Source: Herbaspirillum sp. (GTDB lineage Bacteria > Pseudomonadota > Gammaproteobacteria > Burkholderiales > Burkholderiaceae_D). From it: 64,000 bases of DNA. The DNA lies in assembly GCF_017744395.1 (NCBI RefSeq), contig NZ_JAGIBI010000006.1, forward strand, positions 186,001-250,000, in the 5' to 3' direction. The notes under the pieces are model-generated. The model was given only the letters and a program-made list of their open reading frames with translations, searched no databases and had not been told where the DNA came from. Of the stretch, positions 38,705 through 48,792 are shown piece after piece. The position numbers and the translations under genes are program-made. Within the stretch, counting starts at the first letter, position 1. Each line of letters opens with the position of its first letter.

Positions 38705-39214
38705 TCAGCGTCTTTCGTATGTCACAAACGCGTAGTTCAATCCGGAAGTTTCGGCGCGGTGCTCCTCGCGCGCGGTTTCCTGCCAGATTTGCGGGTCGAG
38801 CGCCGGGAAAAAGGCGTCGCAGTCGTATGTCTGTTCGATACGGGTGATGATCAGGCGGTTCACCAGCGGCAGCGCTTCGGCGTAGATCTGCGCGCCGCCG
38901 ATGATGAAGGCGGGGGCATTATCGGGCGTGGCGGCCAGCGCGGCGGCGGCCGGCAGGGAGGTGGCGGTTTCCACCCCCGGATGTTGCCAGTCCGCATTGC
39001 GGGTGATGACGATATTGCGGCGGTTGGGCAGCGGCCGGCCGATCGACTCGAAGGTCTTGCGTCCCATCAGGATGGCGTGGCCCGAGGTGGTGCGCTTGAA
39101 GTGCGCCAGGTCTTCCGGCAGGTGCCAGGGCAGGGTGTTGTTGATGCCGATGCCGTTGTTGCGGTCGGTGGCGACGACGATAGTCAGGTTGCCTGCTGCG
39201 GGGGAGGAAGACAT
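38705..39214 (-). CDS. folA: Dihydrofolate reductase
   Basis: FolA reduces dihydrofolate with NADPH and is the trimethoprim target. The 169-residue product shows IVVATDRNNGIGINNTLPWHLPEDLAHFKRTTSGHAILMGRKTFESIGRPLPNRRNIVIT and FIIGGAQIYAEALP. MSSSPAAGN at 39214 was chosen; a possible upstream ATG adds an atypical leader. thyA, its usual neighbour, lies 7.5 kb away on the same strand, with the plus-strand opg and efflux genes between. Confidence 0.95.
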   Translation of the reverse strand: MSSSPAAGNLTIVVATDRNNGIGINNTLPWHLPEDLAHFKRTTSGHAILMGRKTFESIGRPLPNRRNIVITRNADWQHPGVETATSLPAAAALAATPDNAPAFIIGGAQIYAEALPLVNRLIITRIEQTYDCDAFFPALDPQIWQETAREEHRAETSGLNYAFVTYERR

Positions 39215-39580
39215 GCGCGTAAGCTGTTCAGGTTGGGGAAGGGCACGTGCGGGAGCGCCAAACATGTAATGTTAGCAGCCCTATGCTGCACTACGGAACT
39301 TTCTGTGGCACCGCTGCCCTTACACCTGTTGGCACATAGTTATGTCGATAATGTGCCGACGGGCTGCCCGGCGCCGTGCTCGGGAACCGGGGCGGCAAGG
39401 CCGCCATCGGGTTGCCTGCGGTCAATATCGCCGGCAAATACCGGATTCAAGCCATCCACACAAACAATTCACGCAACATTTGGGTAAACTAGCGCCTTGC
39501 TTTCCGGGCTGGTCGCGGCGTACGGCAGCCGCAGGCGGGAAGCGCTCCAATCAGAAAACTGCATGTCGGACCAAACAATA
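39215..39580. promoter_or_regulatory. Divergent folA/opgG intergenic region
   Basis: These 366 bases hold the promoters of folA and opgG and no gene. A taaact at 39485-39490 could be the -10 of opgG. No clear -35, operator or RNA gene was seen. Confidence 0.35.
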
Positions 39581-41179
39581 ATGTCGTTCAAGTTCATCAA
39601 ATGGCCTGCGCCGGGATGCTTCCCGCGCCGTGCCGCACGGCCGGCCTGGTGGCGTCGCCTTGTCATTCCAGCAAGTGTCGCCGGGCTGCTGGCGGTGCAG
39701 TCGGCAGCCTTCGCCTTCGATTTCAATACCGTGGCCGCGCGCGCCAAGGCGCTGTCTGCCAAATCATACAAAAAGCCTTCCGACGACCTGCCCAAGCCGA
39801 TCAAGGGCCTGAGCTACGAGCAGGCCAACCAGATCCATTTCCGCGCCGACAAGGCGTACTGGCGCGCGCAGAAGCTGCCGTTCGAGCTGTCCTTCATCCA
39901 CCTGGGCGGCACCTTCACCGAGCCGGTCAAGATCAACGAGGTGGTCGACGGGGCGGCGCATGAAATCAATTTCAGCCCGGCCCTGTTCGATTACAGCGCC
40001 AACCGCAATATCGATCCGCGCTCGTTGCGCAACATCGGTTTCGCCGGCTTCCGTATCCGTTTCCCGGTCAACTCGGCCAAGGTCAAGGACGATGTGCTGA
40101 CCTTCCACGGCGCCAGCTATTTCCGCGCGATGGGCAAGGGACAGGGCTACGGGCTGTCCGCGCGCGGGCTGGCGATCGACACCGCGCTGTATTCCGGCGA
40201 GGAGTTCCCGCGCTTCACCGAATTCTGGCTGGAGCGCCCGGCCCCCGACAGCCGCGAGCTGACGATCTACGCGCTGCTGGATTCTCCGCGCGCCACCGGC
40301 GCCTATCGCTTTGTGCTCAAGCCCGGAACCGATACCGTGATGGACGTGAAGGCGCAGGTCTACCTGCGCGCCAACGTGACCAAGCTGGGTATCGCGCCCT
40401 TGACCAGCATGTTCCTGTTCGGCGAGAACCAGCCGGGCCCGGGCGACGACTTCCGCCCCGAGGTGCACGATTCGGACGGACTGTCGATGCAGTCGGGCAC
40501 CGGCGAATGGCTGTGGCGGCCGCTGGTCAATCCCAAGCGCCTGCTGGTGACGTCGTTCTCGTTCGACAATCCGATGGGCTTCGGCCTGATGCAGCGCGAC
40601 CGCGAATTCTCCAGCTACCAGGACCTGGACTACAACTACCAGAACCGCCCCAGCGCCTGGGTCGAACCCAAGGGCAAGTGGGGTTCTGGCCGGGTGGAGC
40701 TGGTGCAGATCCCTACGCCGGACGAGACCAACGACAACATCGTGGCCTACTGGGTACCCAACACCATGCCCAAGGCCGGCCAGCCGCTGAACGTGGAATA
40801 CCGGCTGTTGTGGCAGAAGGAAAACGAGAAGCGTCCCCCGCTGGCCTGGGTCGCGCAGACCCGCTTGGGCCATGGCTACCGCCCCAAGCAGGACGGCAAG
40901 CAGGACGATTCGCAAGCCCTGGCCATCGACTTCGACGGCGCCGCGCTGAAGAAGCTGGCGCCCAACGCCCGCGTCGAGGGCGTGGTGGAAGCCGATGCCA
41001 ACGGCAAGATCGCGAGCGTGACCACTCGCAAGAACGACATGACCGGCGGCTGGCGTATTGAAGTCAAGCTGCGCCGGGTGGAAGATAACAAGCCAGTCGA
41101 GCTGCGCGGTTTCCTGCGCAATGCCAACGGCGGCGCAACATTGTCAGAAACGTGGAGCTACATATTACCCCCCAACTAA
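39581..41179 (+). CDS. opgG: Glucan biosynthesis protein G
   Basis: OpgG (MdoG) is a periplasmic protein needed to make branched osmoregulated periplasmic glucans. A basic, Arg-rich N-terminus ([15 protein letters not shown]) precedes a signal helix cleaved near AFA-FDF. The mature part opens [21 protein letters not shown] and contains [42 protein letters not shown] and [25 protein letters not shown], all family landmarks. MSFKFIKWP at 39581 is preferred; ATG at 39563 is an alternative. The chosen form has 532 residues. The opgH start lies inside its last ten codons. Confidence 0.93.
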   Translation: MSFKFIKWPAPGCFPRRAARPAWWRRLVIPASVAGLLAVQSAAFAFDFNTVAARAKALSAKSYKKPSDDLPKPIKGLSYEQANQIHFRADKAYWRAQKLPFELSFIHLGGTFTEPVKINEVVDGAAHEINFSPALFDYSANRNIDPRSLRNIGFAGFRIRFPVNSAKVKDDVLTFHGASYFRAMGKGQGYGLSARGLAIDTALYSGEEFPRFTEFWLERPAPDSRELTIYALLDSPRATGAYRFVLKPGTDTVMDVKAQVYLRANVTKLGIAPLTSMFLFGENQPGPGDDFRPEVHDSDGLSMQSGTGEWLWRPLVNPKRLLVTSFSFDNPMGFGLMQRDREFSSYQDLDYNYQNRPSAWVEPKGKWGSGRVELVQIPTPDETNDNIVAYWVPNTMPKAGQPLNVEYRLLWQKENEKRPPLAWVAQTRLGHGYRPKQDGKQDDSQALAIDFDGAALKKLAPNARVEGVVEADANGKIASVTTRKNDMTGGWRIEVKLRRVEDNKPVELRGFLRNANGGATLSETWSYILPPN

Positions 41180-43758
41180 GGCAGGCCACGGCGGCATCCC
41201 AGGCGCTTGAGGACTATCTCGCGCGCCTGCCGCTGTCGCCCGGGCAGCGCCGCGAACTGGCGGAGCGGGCGGGCGGAATGGGCTCCGGCGATCCGGTGGC
41301 CGACCTGCACCGCGTGCTGGCCGGTGAGTCCGGACAGGATGCCGGCGCCTCTCCCGCAGTAGCGCAAGCCTCGGTCGAGGCGCGCCTGCGCCTGATGTAC
41401 CCGGCCGGCTCCGATGCCGCCGCGGCCAGTGCGCCGCCGATCGGCAGCGACCGCGGCCAGCCGCACATCGCCGTGGCGCCGCCGCTGAACCGCAAGTCGA
41501 TGGTGCCGCGCCCGTGGGGCGAGCTCAATCCCTTCTCGCGCTGGGTGGAGGAAGAGAACCGCCGCCTGGAGCGTCGTCCCAGCCGCTGGCGCCGGGGCAA
41601 GAAGGCCAAGGCCGCGCCCGAACCGGCGCCGGACAACGAACCGCATTACATCGAAGACCACCTCGACAGTTCCGACGCGCCCGACCCGAAGGGCCATTGG
41701 CAGCATACCGGCAACGTACGCCGCATCACGCTGCTGGTGCTGATGGCGCTGCAGACCTCGATGGCCACCTACTTCATGAGCGACGTGCTGCCCTACCATG
41801 GCACCAAGCCGCTGGAGATGCTGATCCTGGCCCTGTTCGCGCTGCTGTTCCTGTGGGTCTCGGCCGGTTTCTGGACCGCGATGACGGGCTTTTTGGTGTT
41901 GATGCGCGGCGACGACAAATACCTGATCTCGCATGAGAAGGCTGGCAACAAGGAGATCGCCCCCGAGGCCCGCACCGCCATCGTCATGCCCATCTGCAAC
42001 GAAGACGTGGCGCGCGTGTTCGCCGGCCTGCGCGCGACCTACGAGTCGCTGGAGCGCACCGGGCAGTTGCAGCATTTCGACTTCTTCATCCTCTCCGACA
42101 GCGGCCAGGCCGACATCTGCGCCGCCGAGACCGCCGCCTGGGCCAGCCTGTGCCGCGAGACCGGCGGCTTCGGCCGCATCTTCTATCGCCACCGCCGCCG
42201 CCGCGTCAAGCGCAAGAGCGGCAACCTGGACGACTTCTGCCGGCGCTGGGGCGGCGACTACCGCTACATGGTGGTGCTCGATGCCGACAGCGTGATGACC
42301 GGCGACTGCCTCACCAAGCTGACCCGCCTGATGGAAGAGCATCCCGGCGCCGGCATCATCCAGACCGCGCCGCGCGCGGCCGGGCGCGATACGCTGTATG
42401 CCCGCATCCAGCAGTTCTCCACGCGCGTGTACGGTCCGCTGTTCACGGCCGGGCTGCACTATTGGCAGCTGGGCGAGTCGCATTTCTGGGGCCACAACGC
42501 GATCATCCGCCTGCAGCCTTTCATGAAGCACTGCGCGCTGGCGCCGCTGCCGGGCAAGGGCAACCTGTCCGGCCCGATCATGTCGCACGACTTCGTCGAA
42601 GCCTCGCTGATGCGTCGCGCCGGCTGGTCGGTGTGGATCGCCTACGACCTCGACGGCAGCTACGAGGAAATGCCGCCCAACCTGCTCGACGAGTTGAGCC
42701 GCGACCGCCGCTGGTGCCAGGGCAACCTGATGAACTTCCGCCTGTTCCTGGTACGCGGCATGCATATCGTGCACCGCGCCGTGTTCGTCACGGGGGCGAT
42801 GGCCTACGTGTCGGCGCCGCTGTGGGGCGTGTTCCTGCTGCTCTCGACCGGCCTCCTGGCGGCCCATACGCTGATCGACCCGACCTACTTCGTCGAACCG
42901 CGCCAGCTTTATCCGATCTGGCCGGAATGGCATCCCGAGAAGGCGCTGGCGCTGGTCTCGGCCACCGCCACCATCCTGTTCCTGCCCAAGATCCTGGCGG
43001 TGCTGCTGTTCGCCGTGAAAGGCGCGCGCGGGTTCGGCGGCAGGTTGGCGTTGGCGGCCAGCATGCTGGTGGAACTGCTGTTCTCGATGGTGCTGGCGCC
43101 GGTGCGCATGCTGTTCCACACGCGCTTCGTGCTGGGCGCCTTCTTCGGCTGGAACGCCGGCTGGAAGTCGCCCCCGCGCGCCGACAACGAAACCGGCTGG
43201 GGCGAAGCGCTGCGCCGCCACGGCTGGCACTCGCTGCTGGGCGTGGCCTGGGGCGCCTTGGTATATTGGCTCAACCCGTCGTTCATCTGGTGGCTGCTGC
43301 CGATCGCCGGCTCGCTGGCGATCTCGATACCGGCGTCGGTGTTGTCGTCGCGGGTATCGTTCGGCCGCGCTTTCCGTGGCGCCGGCTTGTTCAAGATTCC
43401 CGAAGAGACCGATCCGCCGTTCGAGCTGCGCGAAACCGTGCGCCATCTGAACGAGACGCCGGACTTGCCGGGTTTTGTCGATGCCGTCGTCGATCCGTCG
43501 TTCAACGCCCTGGTCTGCGCCACCGCGCATGCGCATCCGGACGCGCCGCAGTTGACGCGGGAGCTGCGCGAGAAGCTGGTGCGCATGGCATTGCGGGACG
43601 GCCCGGATGGGCTCAGCGACAAGCAGAAGAACACGCTGTTGGAAGAACCGCAATTGCTGTCGCAATTGCACCAGGCGGTATGGCGCGGGGGAAGGGAAGT
43701 CCATGCCGACTGGCTGGCGGCGATCGCCGATCCGCCGCAGCAGGCGGCGGCAGCGTAA
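41152..43758 (+). CDS. opgH: Glucans biosynthesis glucosyltransferase H
   Basis: OpgH (MdoH) is the inner-membrane glucosyltransferase (GT2) that polymerises the beta-1,2-glucan backbone from UDP-glucose. The GTG start at 41152 ([11 protein letters not shown]) overlaps opgG by 28 bases. A long cytoplasmic N-terminus is followed by two helices near residues 190-245. The GT2 core shows [40 protein letters not shown]-type text and [18 protein letters not shown] (the Q/R-RW-like site). Several helices follow at about 545-740. It has 868 residues. Translation is probably coupled to opgG. Confidence 0.94.
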   Translation: MELHITPQLRQATAASQALEDYLARLPLSPGQRRELAERAGGMGSGDPVADLHRVLAGESGQDAGASPAVAQASVEARLRLMYPAGSDAAAASAPPIGSDRGQPHIAVAPPLNRKSMVPRPWGELNPFSRWVEEENRRLERRPSRWRRGKKAKAAPEPAPDNEPHYIEDHLDSSDAPDPKGHWQHTGNVRRITLLVLMALQTSMATYFMSDVLPYHGTKPLEMLILALFALLFLWVSAGFWTAMTGFLVLMRGDDKYLISHEKAGNKEIAPEARTAIVMPICNEDVARVFAGLRATYESLERTGQLQHFDFFILSDSGQADICAAETAAWASLCRETGGFGRIFYRHRRRRVKRKSGNLDDFCRRWGGDYRYMVVLDADSVMTGDCLTKLTRLMEEHPGAGIIQTAPRAAGRDTLYARIQQFSTRVYGPLFTAGLHYWQLGESHFWGHNAIIRLQPFMKHCALAPLPGKGNLSGPIMSHDFVEASLMRRAGWSVWIAYDLDGSYEEMPPNLLDELSRDRRWCQGNLMNFRLFLVRGMHIVHRAVFVTGAMAYVSAPLWGVFLLLSTGLLAAHTLIDPTYFVEPRQLYPIWPEWHPEKALALVSATATILFLPKILAVLLFAVKGARGFGGRLALAASMLVELLFSMVLAPVRMLFHTRFVLGAFFGWNAGWKSPPRADNETGWGEALRRHGWHSLLGVAWGALVYWLNPSFIWWLLPIAGSLAISIPASVLSSRVSFGRAFRGAGLFKIPEETDPPFELRETVRHLNETPDLPGFVDAVVDPSFNALVCATAHAHPDAPQLTRELREKLVRMALRDGPDGLSDKQKNTLLEEPQLLSQLHQAVWRGGREVHADWLAAIADPPQQAAAA

Positions 43759-43764
43759 GGACAG

Positions 43765-43801
43765 GATGCGGCCGGTCGGTAATCCGGCCGTCATCTTTTT
43801 C
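43765..43801 (+). terminator. Terminator after opgH
   Basis: A 7-bp GC stem (cggccgg / ccggccg) with an 8-base loop, extended by gatg/catc, is followed by tcatcttttt. It separates opgGH from the adaptor gene. Confidence 0.6.
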
Positions 43802-43810
43802 TGAAATCAT

Positions 43811-43860
43811 TTTCGCAATACGCGTAATACACGCAATCATACGCAATCACACGTAATCGA
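43811..43860 (+). repeat. Five tandem imperfect decamers directly before the adaptor gene
   Basis: The units are tttcgcaata, cgcgtaatac, acgcaatcat, acgcaatcac and acgtaatcga, consensus ncgcaatcan. They repeat with an exact 10-base period and end two bases before the ATG at 43863. Because one unit equals about one helical turn, a protein could bind all copies on one face. There is no ribosome site in or after them. Confidence 0.7.
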
Positions 43861-43862
43861 CC

Positions 43863-45059
43863 ATGACCCAGCAGCACGACGACTCCCGGCCGGCAACCCA
43901 GGCAGCGCCAGCCATCGGCAATGGCAACGCGTGCGGCAAGCGCATGGCGTTGTGGGGCGGCGCCATCCTGGCCTTGCTGGCCGCGGGCGGCATCGCCATC
44001 GGGTTGCACCGTCCGGCGCCGCCGCCGGCCAAGCCGGTGCCGGTGAAGCTGGAGACGGCCAGGGTCGAGAAGGCCGACATCGAGCAAGTGGTCAATGCCA
44101 CCGGCAATGTGGTGGTGCAGACCTATGTGGATGTCGGTTCCAAGGTGGCCGGCCAGATCGCCGACGTGGATGTCGCCGTCGGCGAGACGGTCAAGGCAGG
44201 CAAGCTGCTGGCCACGGTGTCGCCGGCCGTGCAGAGCGGCCGCATCGAAAACAACCGCGCCCAGCTGGCGCGCCTGAAGGCGGAACTGGCGGGGCAGAAT
44301 GCCCAGCTCGACTTCGCCCAGCTGCAGTTCCAGCGCCAGACCCAGCTGAAGGCCGAGAACGCCACGCGCGAAGAGTCCTACGAATCCAGCCGCATGAACA
44401 TGTATTCGGCCGCGGCCAAGGTCGATGCCACCAATGCCCAGATCCAGCAGACCGAAGCCGCGATCAGGGAAGATGAGGCGATCCAGAAGCAGACCCGCAT
44501 CGAAGCGCCGGTGGCCGGCACCATCGTCACTATGAACGCGCGTGTGGGCCAGATGGTGGCCGGCAACCAGGAAGTGCTGATGCGCATCGCCGACCTCTCG
44601 CGCATGACGGTGCAGGTGCCGGTGGCCGAAGAAGACGTCACGCGCCTGCAGAAGGGCATGACCGCTTATTTCACCACGCCCGGCTATCCCGGCAAGCGCT
44701 GGAGCGGCAAGCTGCGCCAGATCATGCTGCTGCCTACCGACGATTCCGGGCGGTACGGCAAGAAAGCCTTCTACACCGTGCTGTTCGATGTCGCCAATCC
44801 CAGCCGCGAACTGATGAGCGGCATGAGCGCCGACGTCTATTTCGTGCTGGCGCACGTGGAGCAGGCGCTGAGCATTCCGCTGTCACTGGTGACCAAGCCC
44901 GGCATGGACGGCACCCAGACCGTGAAGGTGGTGCTGGACGGCGGCAAGCTGGAGACGCGCAAGATCAGGATCGGCATCCGCGACGGCGAACGCGCGCAAG
45001 TGATATCGGGCCTGAAGGAAGGGGAACAGGTGCTGGTGCCGGTCGCGCCGAAGCAGTAG
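43863..45059 (+). CDS. Periplasmic adaptor (membrane fusion) protein, MacA-like
   Basis: The 398-residue protein has one N-terminal helix (MALWGGAILALLAAGGIAIGLH) and a MacA/HlyD-like body. The halves of the lipoyl domain are VNATGNVVVQTYVDVGSKVAGQIADVDVAVGETVKAGKLLATV and RIEAPVAGTIVTMNARVGQMVAGNQEVL, with a coiled-coil hairpin between (RIENNRAQLARLKAELAGQNAQLDFAQLQFQRQTQLKAE). Beta-barrel and membrane-proximal domains end the chain. It pairs with the outer-membrane channel gene 61 bases downstream, but no MacB, RND or MFS pump gene is adjacent. The substrate is unknown. Confidence 0.88.
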   Translation: MTQQHDDSRPATQAAPAIGNGNACGKRMALWGGAILALLAAGGIAIGLHRPAPPPAKPVPVKLETARVEKADIEQVVNATGNVVVQTYVDVGSKVAGQIADVDVAVGETVKAGKLLATVSPAVQSGRIENNRAQLARLKAELAGQNAQLDFAQLQFQRQTQLKAENATREESYESSRMNMYSAAAKVDATNAQIQQTEAAIREDEAIQKQTRIEAPVAGTIVTMNARVGQMVAGNQEVLMRIADLSRMTVQVPVAEEDVTRLQKGMTAYFTTPGYPGKRWSGKLRQIMLLPTDDSGRYGKKAFYTVLFDVANPSRELMSGMSADVYFVLAHVEQALSIPLSLVTKPGMDGTQTVKVVLDGGKLETRKIRIGIRDGERAQVISGLKEGEQVLVPVAPKQ

Positions 45060-45120
45060 AACCTGTTCAACGCCGCAGTACCATCTGTGCCATCTGCATT
45101 ACCTTTTACGCATCCGGAAT

Positions 45121-46566
45121 ATGAATCCCCGCAGTCCACGCAAGTTCGCACCGTTTTCCCCGCTGCCCCTGGCGCTGGCCTTGGCGCTGGCGCTGGGCGG
45201 CTGCGCCTCGCGCAAAGTCGAGATCGAGCCGATCCCCGAGATGCAGGTGCCCGACAAATGGAGCGCCGGCGCCCTGACCGATGTGGCGCATGCGGAACAG
45301 CTCTGGCCGGATTCGGACTGGTGGAAGCAGTTCGGCAGCAGCGAGCTGACCGCGCTGGTCGATGAAGGGCAGCACAACAATTTCGAGATCGCGGCCGCAT
45401 TCTCGCGCGTCAAGCAAGCCGAGGCGCAGGCGCGCATCGCCGGCGCGCCGCTGCTGCCCAATGTCGAACTCGACACCAGCGCCGCGCGCGATTTCCCGAT
45501 CTCGGGCGGTTCGCCCGTCAACTCCGCCAGCGCCGCCTTGCAGGTGAGCTACGAAGTCGACTTCTGGGGCAAGAACCGCGCAGGCCGCGACGCCGCCGAA
45601 GCCTCGCTGCGCGCCAACCGCTATGACCGCGAGACCGTCGCATTGACGGTGACCAGCGGCATCGTCTCGACCTACCTGCAGGTGCTGTCGCTGCGCGACC
45701 GGCTGGAGATCGCCCGCCAGAACGTTAGCACCGCCGAGCGCGTGCTGCGGCTGGTCGAAGCGCAAAGCCGGGCCGGTTCCGCTTCGCCGCTGGACCTGGC
45801 GCGCCAGCGTTCGGCGCTGGCCAACCAGAAGGCGCTGATTCCCGACCTGCAGCAGCAGGAGCAGGATGCGCAAACCGCGCTGGCGATCCTGCTGGGCCGC
45901 CCGCCGCAGAACTTCACGGTGCAGGAGAAGGGCCTGGCCCGCATCCAGATGCCGCGCATTTCGGCCGGCCTGCCGTCGGAACTGCTGACGCGCCGGCCCG
46001 ACATCCGCCGCGCCGAGGCCAACCTGGCCGCCGCCAACGCCAACGTCGCGGTAGCGCGCGCGGCGCTGTTTCCCAGCATCACGCTGACCGCCTCCACCGG
46101 CGCGCAAAGCAATGCGCTGCTGTCGCTGTTCGACGGTCCCAACCTGTTCGCCAGCATCGGCGCCGGCCTGATCGCGCCGATCTTCGACGGCGGCCGCCTG
46201 AAGAACCAGCGCGACCTTGCCATCGCCCAGAAGGAAGAACTGGTGCAGGTGTATCGCCAGAGCGTGATCAATTCCCTGTCGGAAGTGGAAAAGGCGCTGG
46301 GCGCGATCCGCAGCCTGGAAGAGCGCTACCGGCTCAAGCGCGGCGAGGTCGACCAGGCGCGCTTCGCCTTCGACCTGTCCGAAATCCGTTTCCGTGCCGG
46401 CGCCGAAGACCTGATGGTGGTGCTCGACACCCAGCGCATCCTGTCGGATGCGCAGAACCAACTGGGCCAGATCAAGCTGCAGCGGCTGCAGGCGACCGTG
46501 TCCTTGTACAAGGCACTGGGCGGCGGCTGGCATGACGAGGCGACCGGGAATGGAGTTATGCCGTAG
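45121..46566 (+). CDS. Outer-membrane efflux channel lipoprotein (NodT/OprM family)
   Basis: The 481-residue protein has a lipoprotein signal with lipobox LALGGC, so it is acylated at that Cys. The TolC-like fold follows: WWKQFGSSELTALVDEGQHNNFEIAAAFSRVKQAEAQARIAGAPLLPNV, VSYEVDFWGKNRAGRDAAEASL and LTRRPDIRRAEANLAAANANVAVARAALFPSITL. It would form the trimeric exit duct with the adjacent adaptor. A terminator follows. Confidence 0.93.
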   Translation: MNPRSPRKFAPFSPLPLALALALALGGCASRKVEIEPIPEMQVPDKWSAGALTDVAHAEQLWPDSDWWKQFGSSELTALVDEGQHNNFEIAAAFSRVKQAEAQARIAGAPLLPNVELDTSAARDFPISGGSPVNSASAALQVSYEVDFWGKNRAGRDAAEASLRANRYDRETVALTVTSGIVSTYLQVLSLRDRLEIARQNVSTAERVLRLVEAQSRAGSASPLDLARQRSALANQKALIPDLQQQEQDAQTALAILLGRPPQNFTVQEKGLARIQMPRISAGLPSELLTRRPDIRRAEANLAAANANVAVARAALFPSITLTASTGAQSNALLSLFDGPNLFASIGAGLIAPIFDGGRLKNQRDLAIAQKEELVQVYRQSVINSLSEVEKALGAIRSLEERYRLKRGEVDQARFAFDLSEIRFRAGAEDLMVVLDTQRILSDAQNQLGQIKLQRLQATVSLYKALGGGWHDEATGNGVMP

Positions 46567-46630
46567 CGAATTGCCGATTGAAGGAAGCGACTTGATCCGG
46601 TCGTGGCAGTGAAGTAACGCTGGACATATC

Positions 46631-46665
46631 CGCCTGGCGCTTTTTCGAAAGCGTCAGGCGTTTTT
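46631..46665 (+). terminator. Terminator after the efflux channel gene
   Basis: A 12-13-bp stem with one wobble (cgcctggcgcttt / aaagcgtcaggcg) is followed by five T. The convergent thyA gene ends just beyond. Confidence 0.82.
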
Positions 46666-46684
46666 CTTGGCGGAGAGAGATTTG

Positions 46685-47656
46685 TCAGACCGCCATCGGG
46701 GCGGTCAACGGCGCGTGGTGCTGGTAGTTTTCCAGGCTGAAGTCGCCCGGCTCCACCAGCTCCAGCCATTCGGGCTGGTACTTGCCGGTGACGGCAAAAT
46801 CGGGGACGCGATCGGAAATTACCAGCCTGGGAGCGGGGAAGGGATCGCGCTTCAACTGCTCGGTGACCATGTCGATGTGGTTCTCGTAGATGTGGGCATC
46901 GCCGACGAAATAGGTGAACCAGCGCGGCTTGTAGCCGGTGAGGCGGCCGACCAGGTGCAGCAGGGCGGCGCCTTCGGCCAGGTTGAACGGCGTGCCCAGG
47001 CCGATGTCGTTGCTGCGCACGTACAGGCACAGGGAGATTTCCCCGGTCGCCTGGTTGGGCAGGAATTGATAAAGCAGGTGGCAGGCCGGCAGCGCGACTT
47101 CATCCAGCACCGCGCAATTCCAGCCGTGGAACAGGATGCGGCGGCTGGCCGGGTTGTTGACGATGGTGTCCAGGCATTCGCGCAACTGGTCGACGGCCTT
47201 GTACAGCAATACCTTGTCCTGGCCGTTGTCGGTCAGCGCGGAGACGATGCTGAAGCCTTTGCGCTGCGCCGCTGCGATCTGTTCGGTCTTGCCGGCGTCG
47301 ATCACCTTGTAGGCCGGCCATTGGCGCCATTGCACGCCATACACCGGGCCGAGGTCGTCCGTGCCTGCGCGGAACGGGTTGGCCAGCCATTCGGCGTTCT
47401 CGTTGGCATTCTGGTCCCACACCTTGCAGCCCAGCTCGCGGAAGGTGGCGGCGCTGCGGGTGGCGCGCAAGAAGCCCACCAGTTCGCCCACCACCGACTT
47501 GAACGCCAGGCGCTTGGTGGTGACGGCCGGGAAACCCTTTTGCAGGTCGAAGCGCATCATGGCGCCCGGTACGCTCAAGGTGCGGATGCCGGTGCGGTTC
47601 TCTTGCCAGCTGCCGTTGTCGAGGACGTCTTGGATCAGGTCTTGGTATTGTTTCAT
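46685..47656 (-). CDS. thyA: Thymidylate synthase
   Basis: ThyA methylates dUMP with methylene-tetrahydrofolate. It begins [49 protein letters not shown]. The catalytic Cys is in [12 protein letters not shown], and [19 protein letters not shown] and [24 protein letters not shown] are conserved. At 323 residues it is the long form, with an insert around residues 110-160 ([32 protein letters not shown]) compared with the 264-residue E. coli enzyme. dUMP supply connects it to dcd and folA in this window. Confidence 0.96.
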   Translation of the reverse strand: MKQYQDLIQDVLDNGSWQENRTGIRTLSVPGAMMRFDLQKGFPAVTTKRLAFKSVVGELVGFLRATRSAATFRELGCKVWDQNANENAEWLANPFRAGTDDLGPVYGVQWRQWPAYKVIDAGKTEQIAAAQRKGFSIVSALTDNGQDKVLLYKAVDQLRECLDTIVNNPASRRILFHGWNCAVLDEVALPACHLLYQFLPNQATGEISLCLYVRSNDIGLGTPFNLAEGAALLHLVGRLTGYKPRWFTYFVGDAHIYENHIDMVTEQLKRDPFPAPRLVISDRVPDFAVTGKYQPEWLELVEPGDFSLENYQHHAPLTAPMAV

Positions 47657-47806
47657 CGGGATGCGGTGCAAAGGCCGGCCATTGACACAGGGCAATGACG
47701 CGGCGGGCTGAATCGGATGGGGGAGATTGTAGCTTATGCCGCCGCCGGCTTCCGGTTCGGTGGGCGGTATTGCCAGTTGATCAAGCCGCCGTTTCCGGAT
47801 GCCAAT

Positions 47807-47846
47807 GAAAAAGCCGGCGACCGTCCCCGGCCGCCGGCTTGTTTTA
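47807..47846. terminator. Terminator after the BKACE gene
   Basis: A 9-bp stem (aagccggcg / cgccggctt) with a GC-rich loop is flanked by five A on its left (five T on the minus strand) and by gtttt on its right. It ends the minus-strand catabolic cluster. Confidence 0.75.
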
Positions 47847-47859
47847 CCGATGATGCCGG

Positions 47860-48792
47860 TCAGAACGCCACGTTGTTGCCGCCCTTGAGCTTGAGCATCT
47901 CGCGTGCGTCGTCCGGCGTGGCCACTTCCAGCGACAGCGCTTCGATCACGGTGCGAATGCGCTTGACCTGGTCGGCGTTGCTCCTGGCCAGTTGGCCGGG
48001 GCCGTCCCACAGCGAATCTTCCAGGCCGACGCGGGTGTGCCCGCCCATGGCCGCCGACATGGTGGCGATCGGGATCTGGCCGCGGCCGGCGCCCAGCACC
48101 GACCAGAAATAGTCGTCGCCGAACAGGCGGTCTGCGGTGCGCTTCATGTGCATCACGTCTTCCACGTCGTTGCCGATGCCGCCGCGCAGGCCGAATACCG
48201 ACTGGATCAGGAACGGCGGCTTGATCAGGCCGCGGTCGATGAAGTGGGCGGCGGTGTAGAGGTGGCCGATGTCGTAGCACTCGATTTCGAAGCGGGTCTG
48301 GTTGGCGCTGCAGGATTCGAGGATGTAGGCGATGTCCTTGAAGGTGTTGCGGAAGATGCGGTCGTCGGATTCGGCCAGGTAGGGCTTTTCCCAGTCGTAT
48401 TTGAAGTCCTTGAAGCGGTTCAGCATTTCGTACAGGCCGAAGTTCATCGATCCCATGTTCAGGGAGGCGACTTCCGGTTTCAGTTGCAGCGCCGGTTGCA
48501 GGCGTTCCTGTACGCCCATTGTCGGCGCGCCGCCGGTGGTCAGGTTGATGACGACGTTGGATTTGGCCTTGATGGCGGGGAGGAATTTGCGGAATTCGTC
48601 GGGATCCTGGGTGGGTTTGCCGTTTTGCGGGTCGCGTGCGTGCAGGTGGACGATGGCGGCACCTGCTTCGGCTGCGCCCAGGGCGGCGTCGCGGATTTCG
48701 TCGGGGGTTACCGGGAGGTACGGCGACATCGAGGGGGTGTGGATCGCGCCTGTGACGGCGCAGGTGATGATGACTTTGCGGGATTTGGCCAT
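47860..48792 (-). CDS. Beta-keto acid cleavage enzyme (BKACE, DUF849)
   Basis: BKACE enzymes use zinc and acetyl-CoA to cut a beta-keto acid into acetoacetate and a new acyl-CoA; the prototype is Kce of lysine fermentation. The 310-residue protein begins [27 protein letters not shown] and has the zinc-binding [19 protein letters not shown], the NLTTGGAP motif and [17 protein letters not shown]. The family includes versions for dehydrocarnitine, 3-keto-5-aminohexanoate and beta-keto adipate. Together with a hydroxyacyl-CoA dehydrogenase-type enzyme nearby, oxidation of a 3-hydroxy acid followed by cleavage is likely. The substrate cannot be fixed from sequence. Confidence 0.9.
   Translation of the reverse strand: MAKSRKVIITCAVTGAIHTPSMSPYLPVTPDEIRDAALGAAEAGAAIVHLHARDPQNGKPTQDPDEFRKFLPAIKAKSNVVINLTTGGAPTMGVQERLQPALQLKPEVASLNMGSMNFGLYEMLNRFKDFKYDWEKPYLAESDDRIFRNTFKDIAYILESCSANQTRFEIECYDIGHLYTAAHFIDRGLIKPPFLIQSVFGLRGGIGNDVEDVMHMKRTADRLFGDDYFWSVLGAGRGQIPIATMSAAMGGHTRVGLEDSLWDGPGQLARSNADQVKRIRTVIEALSLEVATPDDAREMLKLKGGNNVAF

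Noticed and set aside
41176-43794. 872-codon open frame antisense to opgH
   Set aside because: Same cause: GC-rich codon use leaves few stops on the opposite strand. The opgH motifs are clear on the plus strand.
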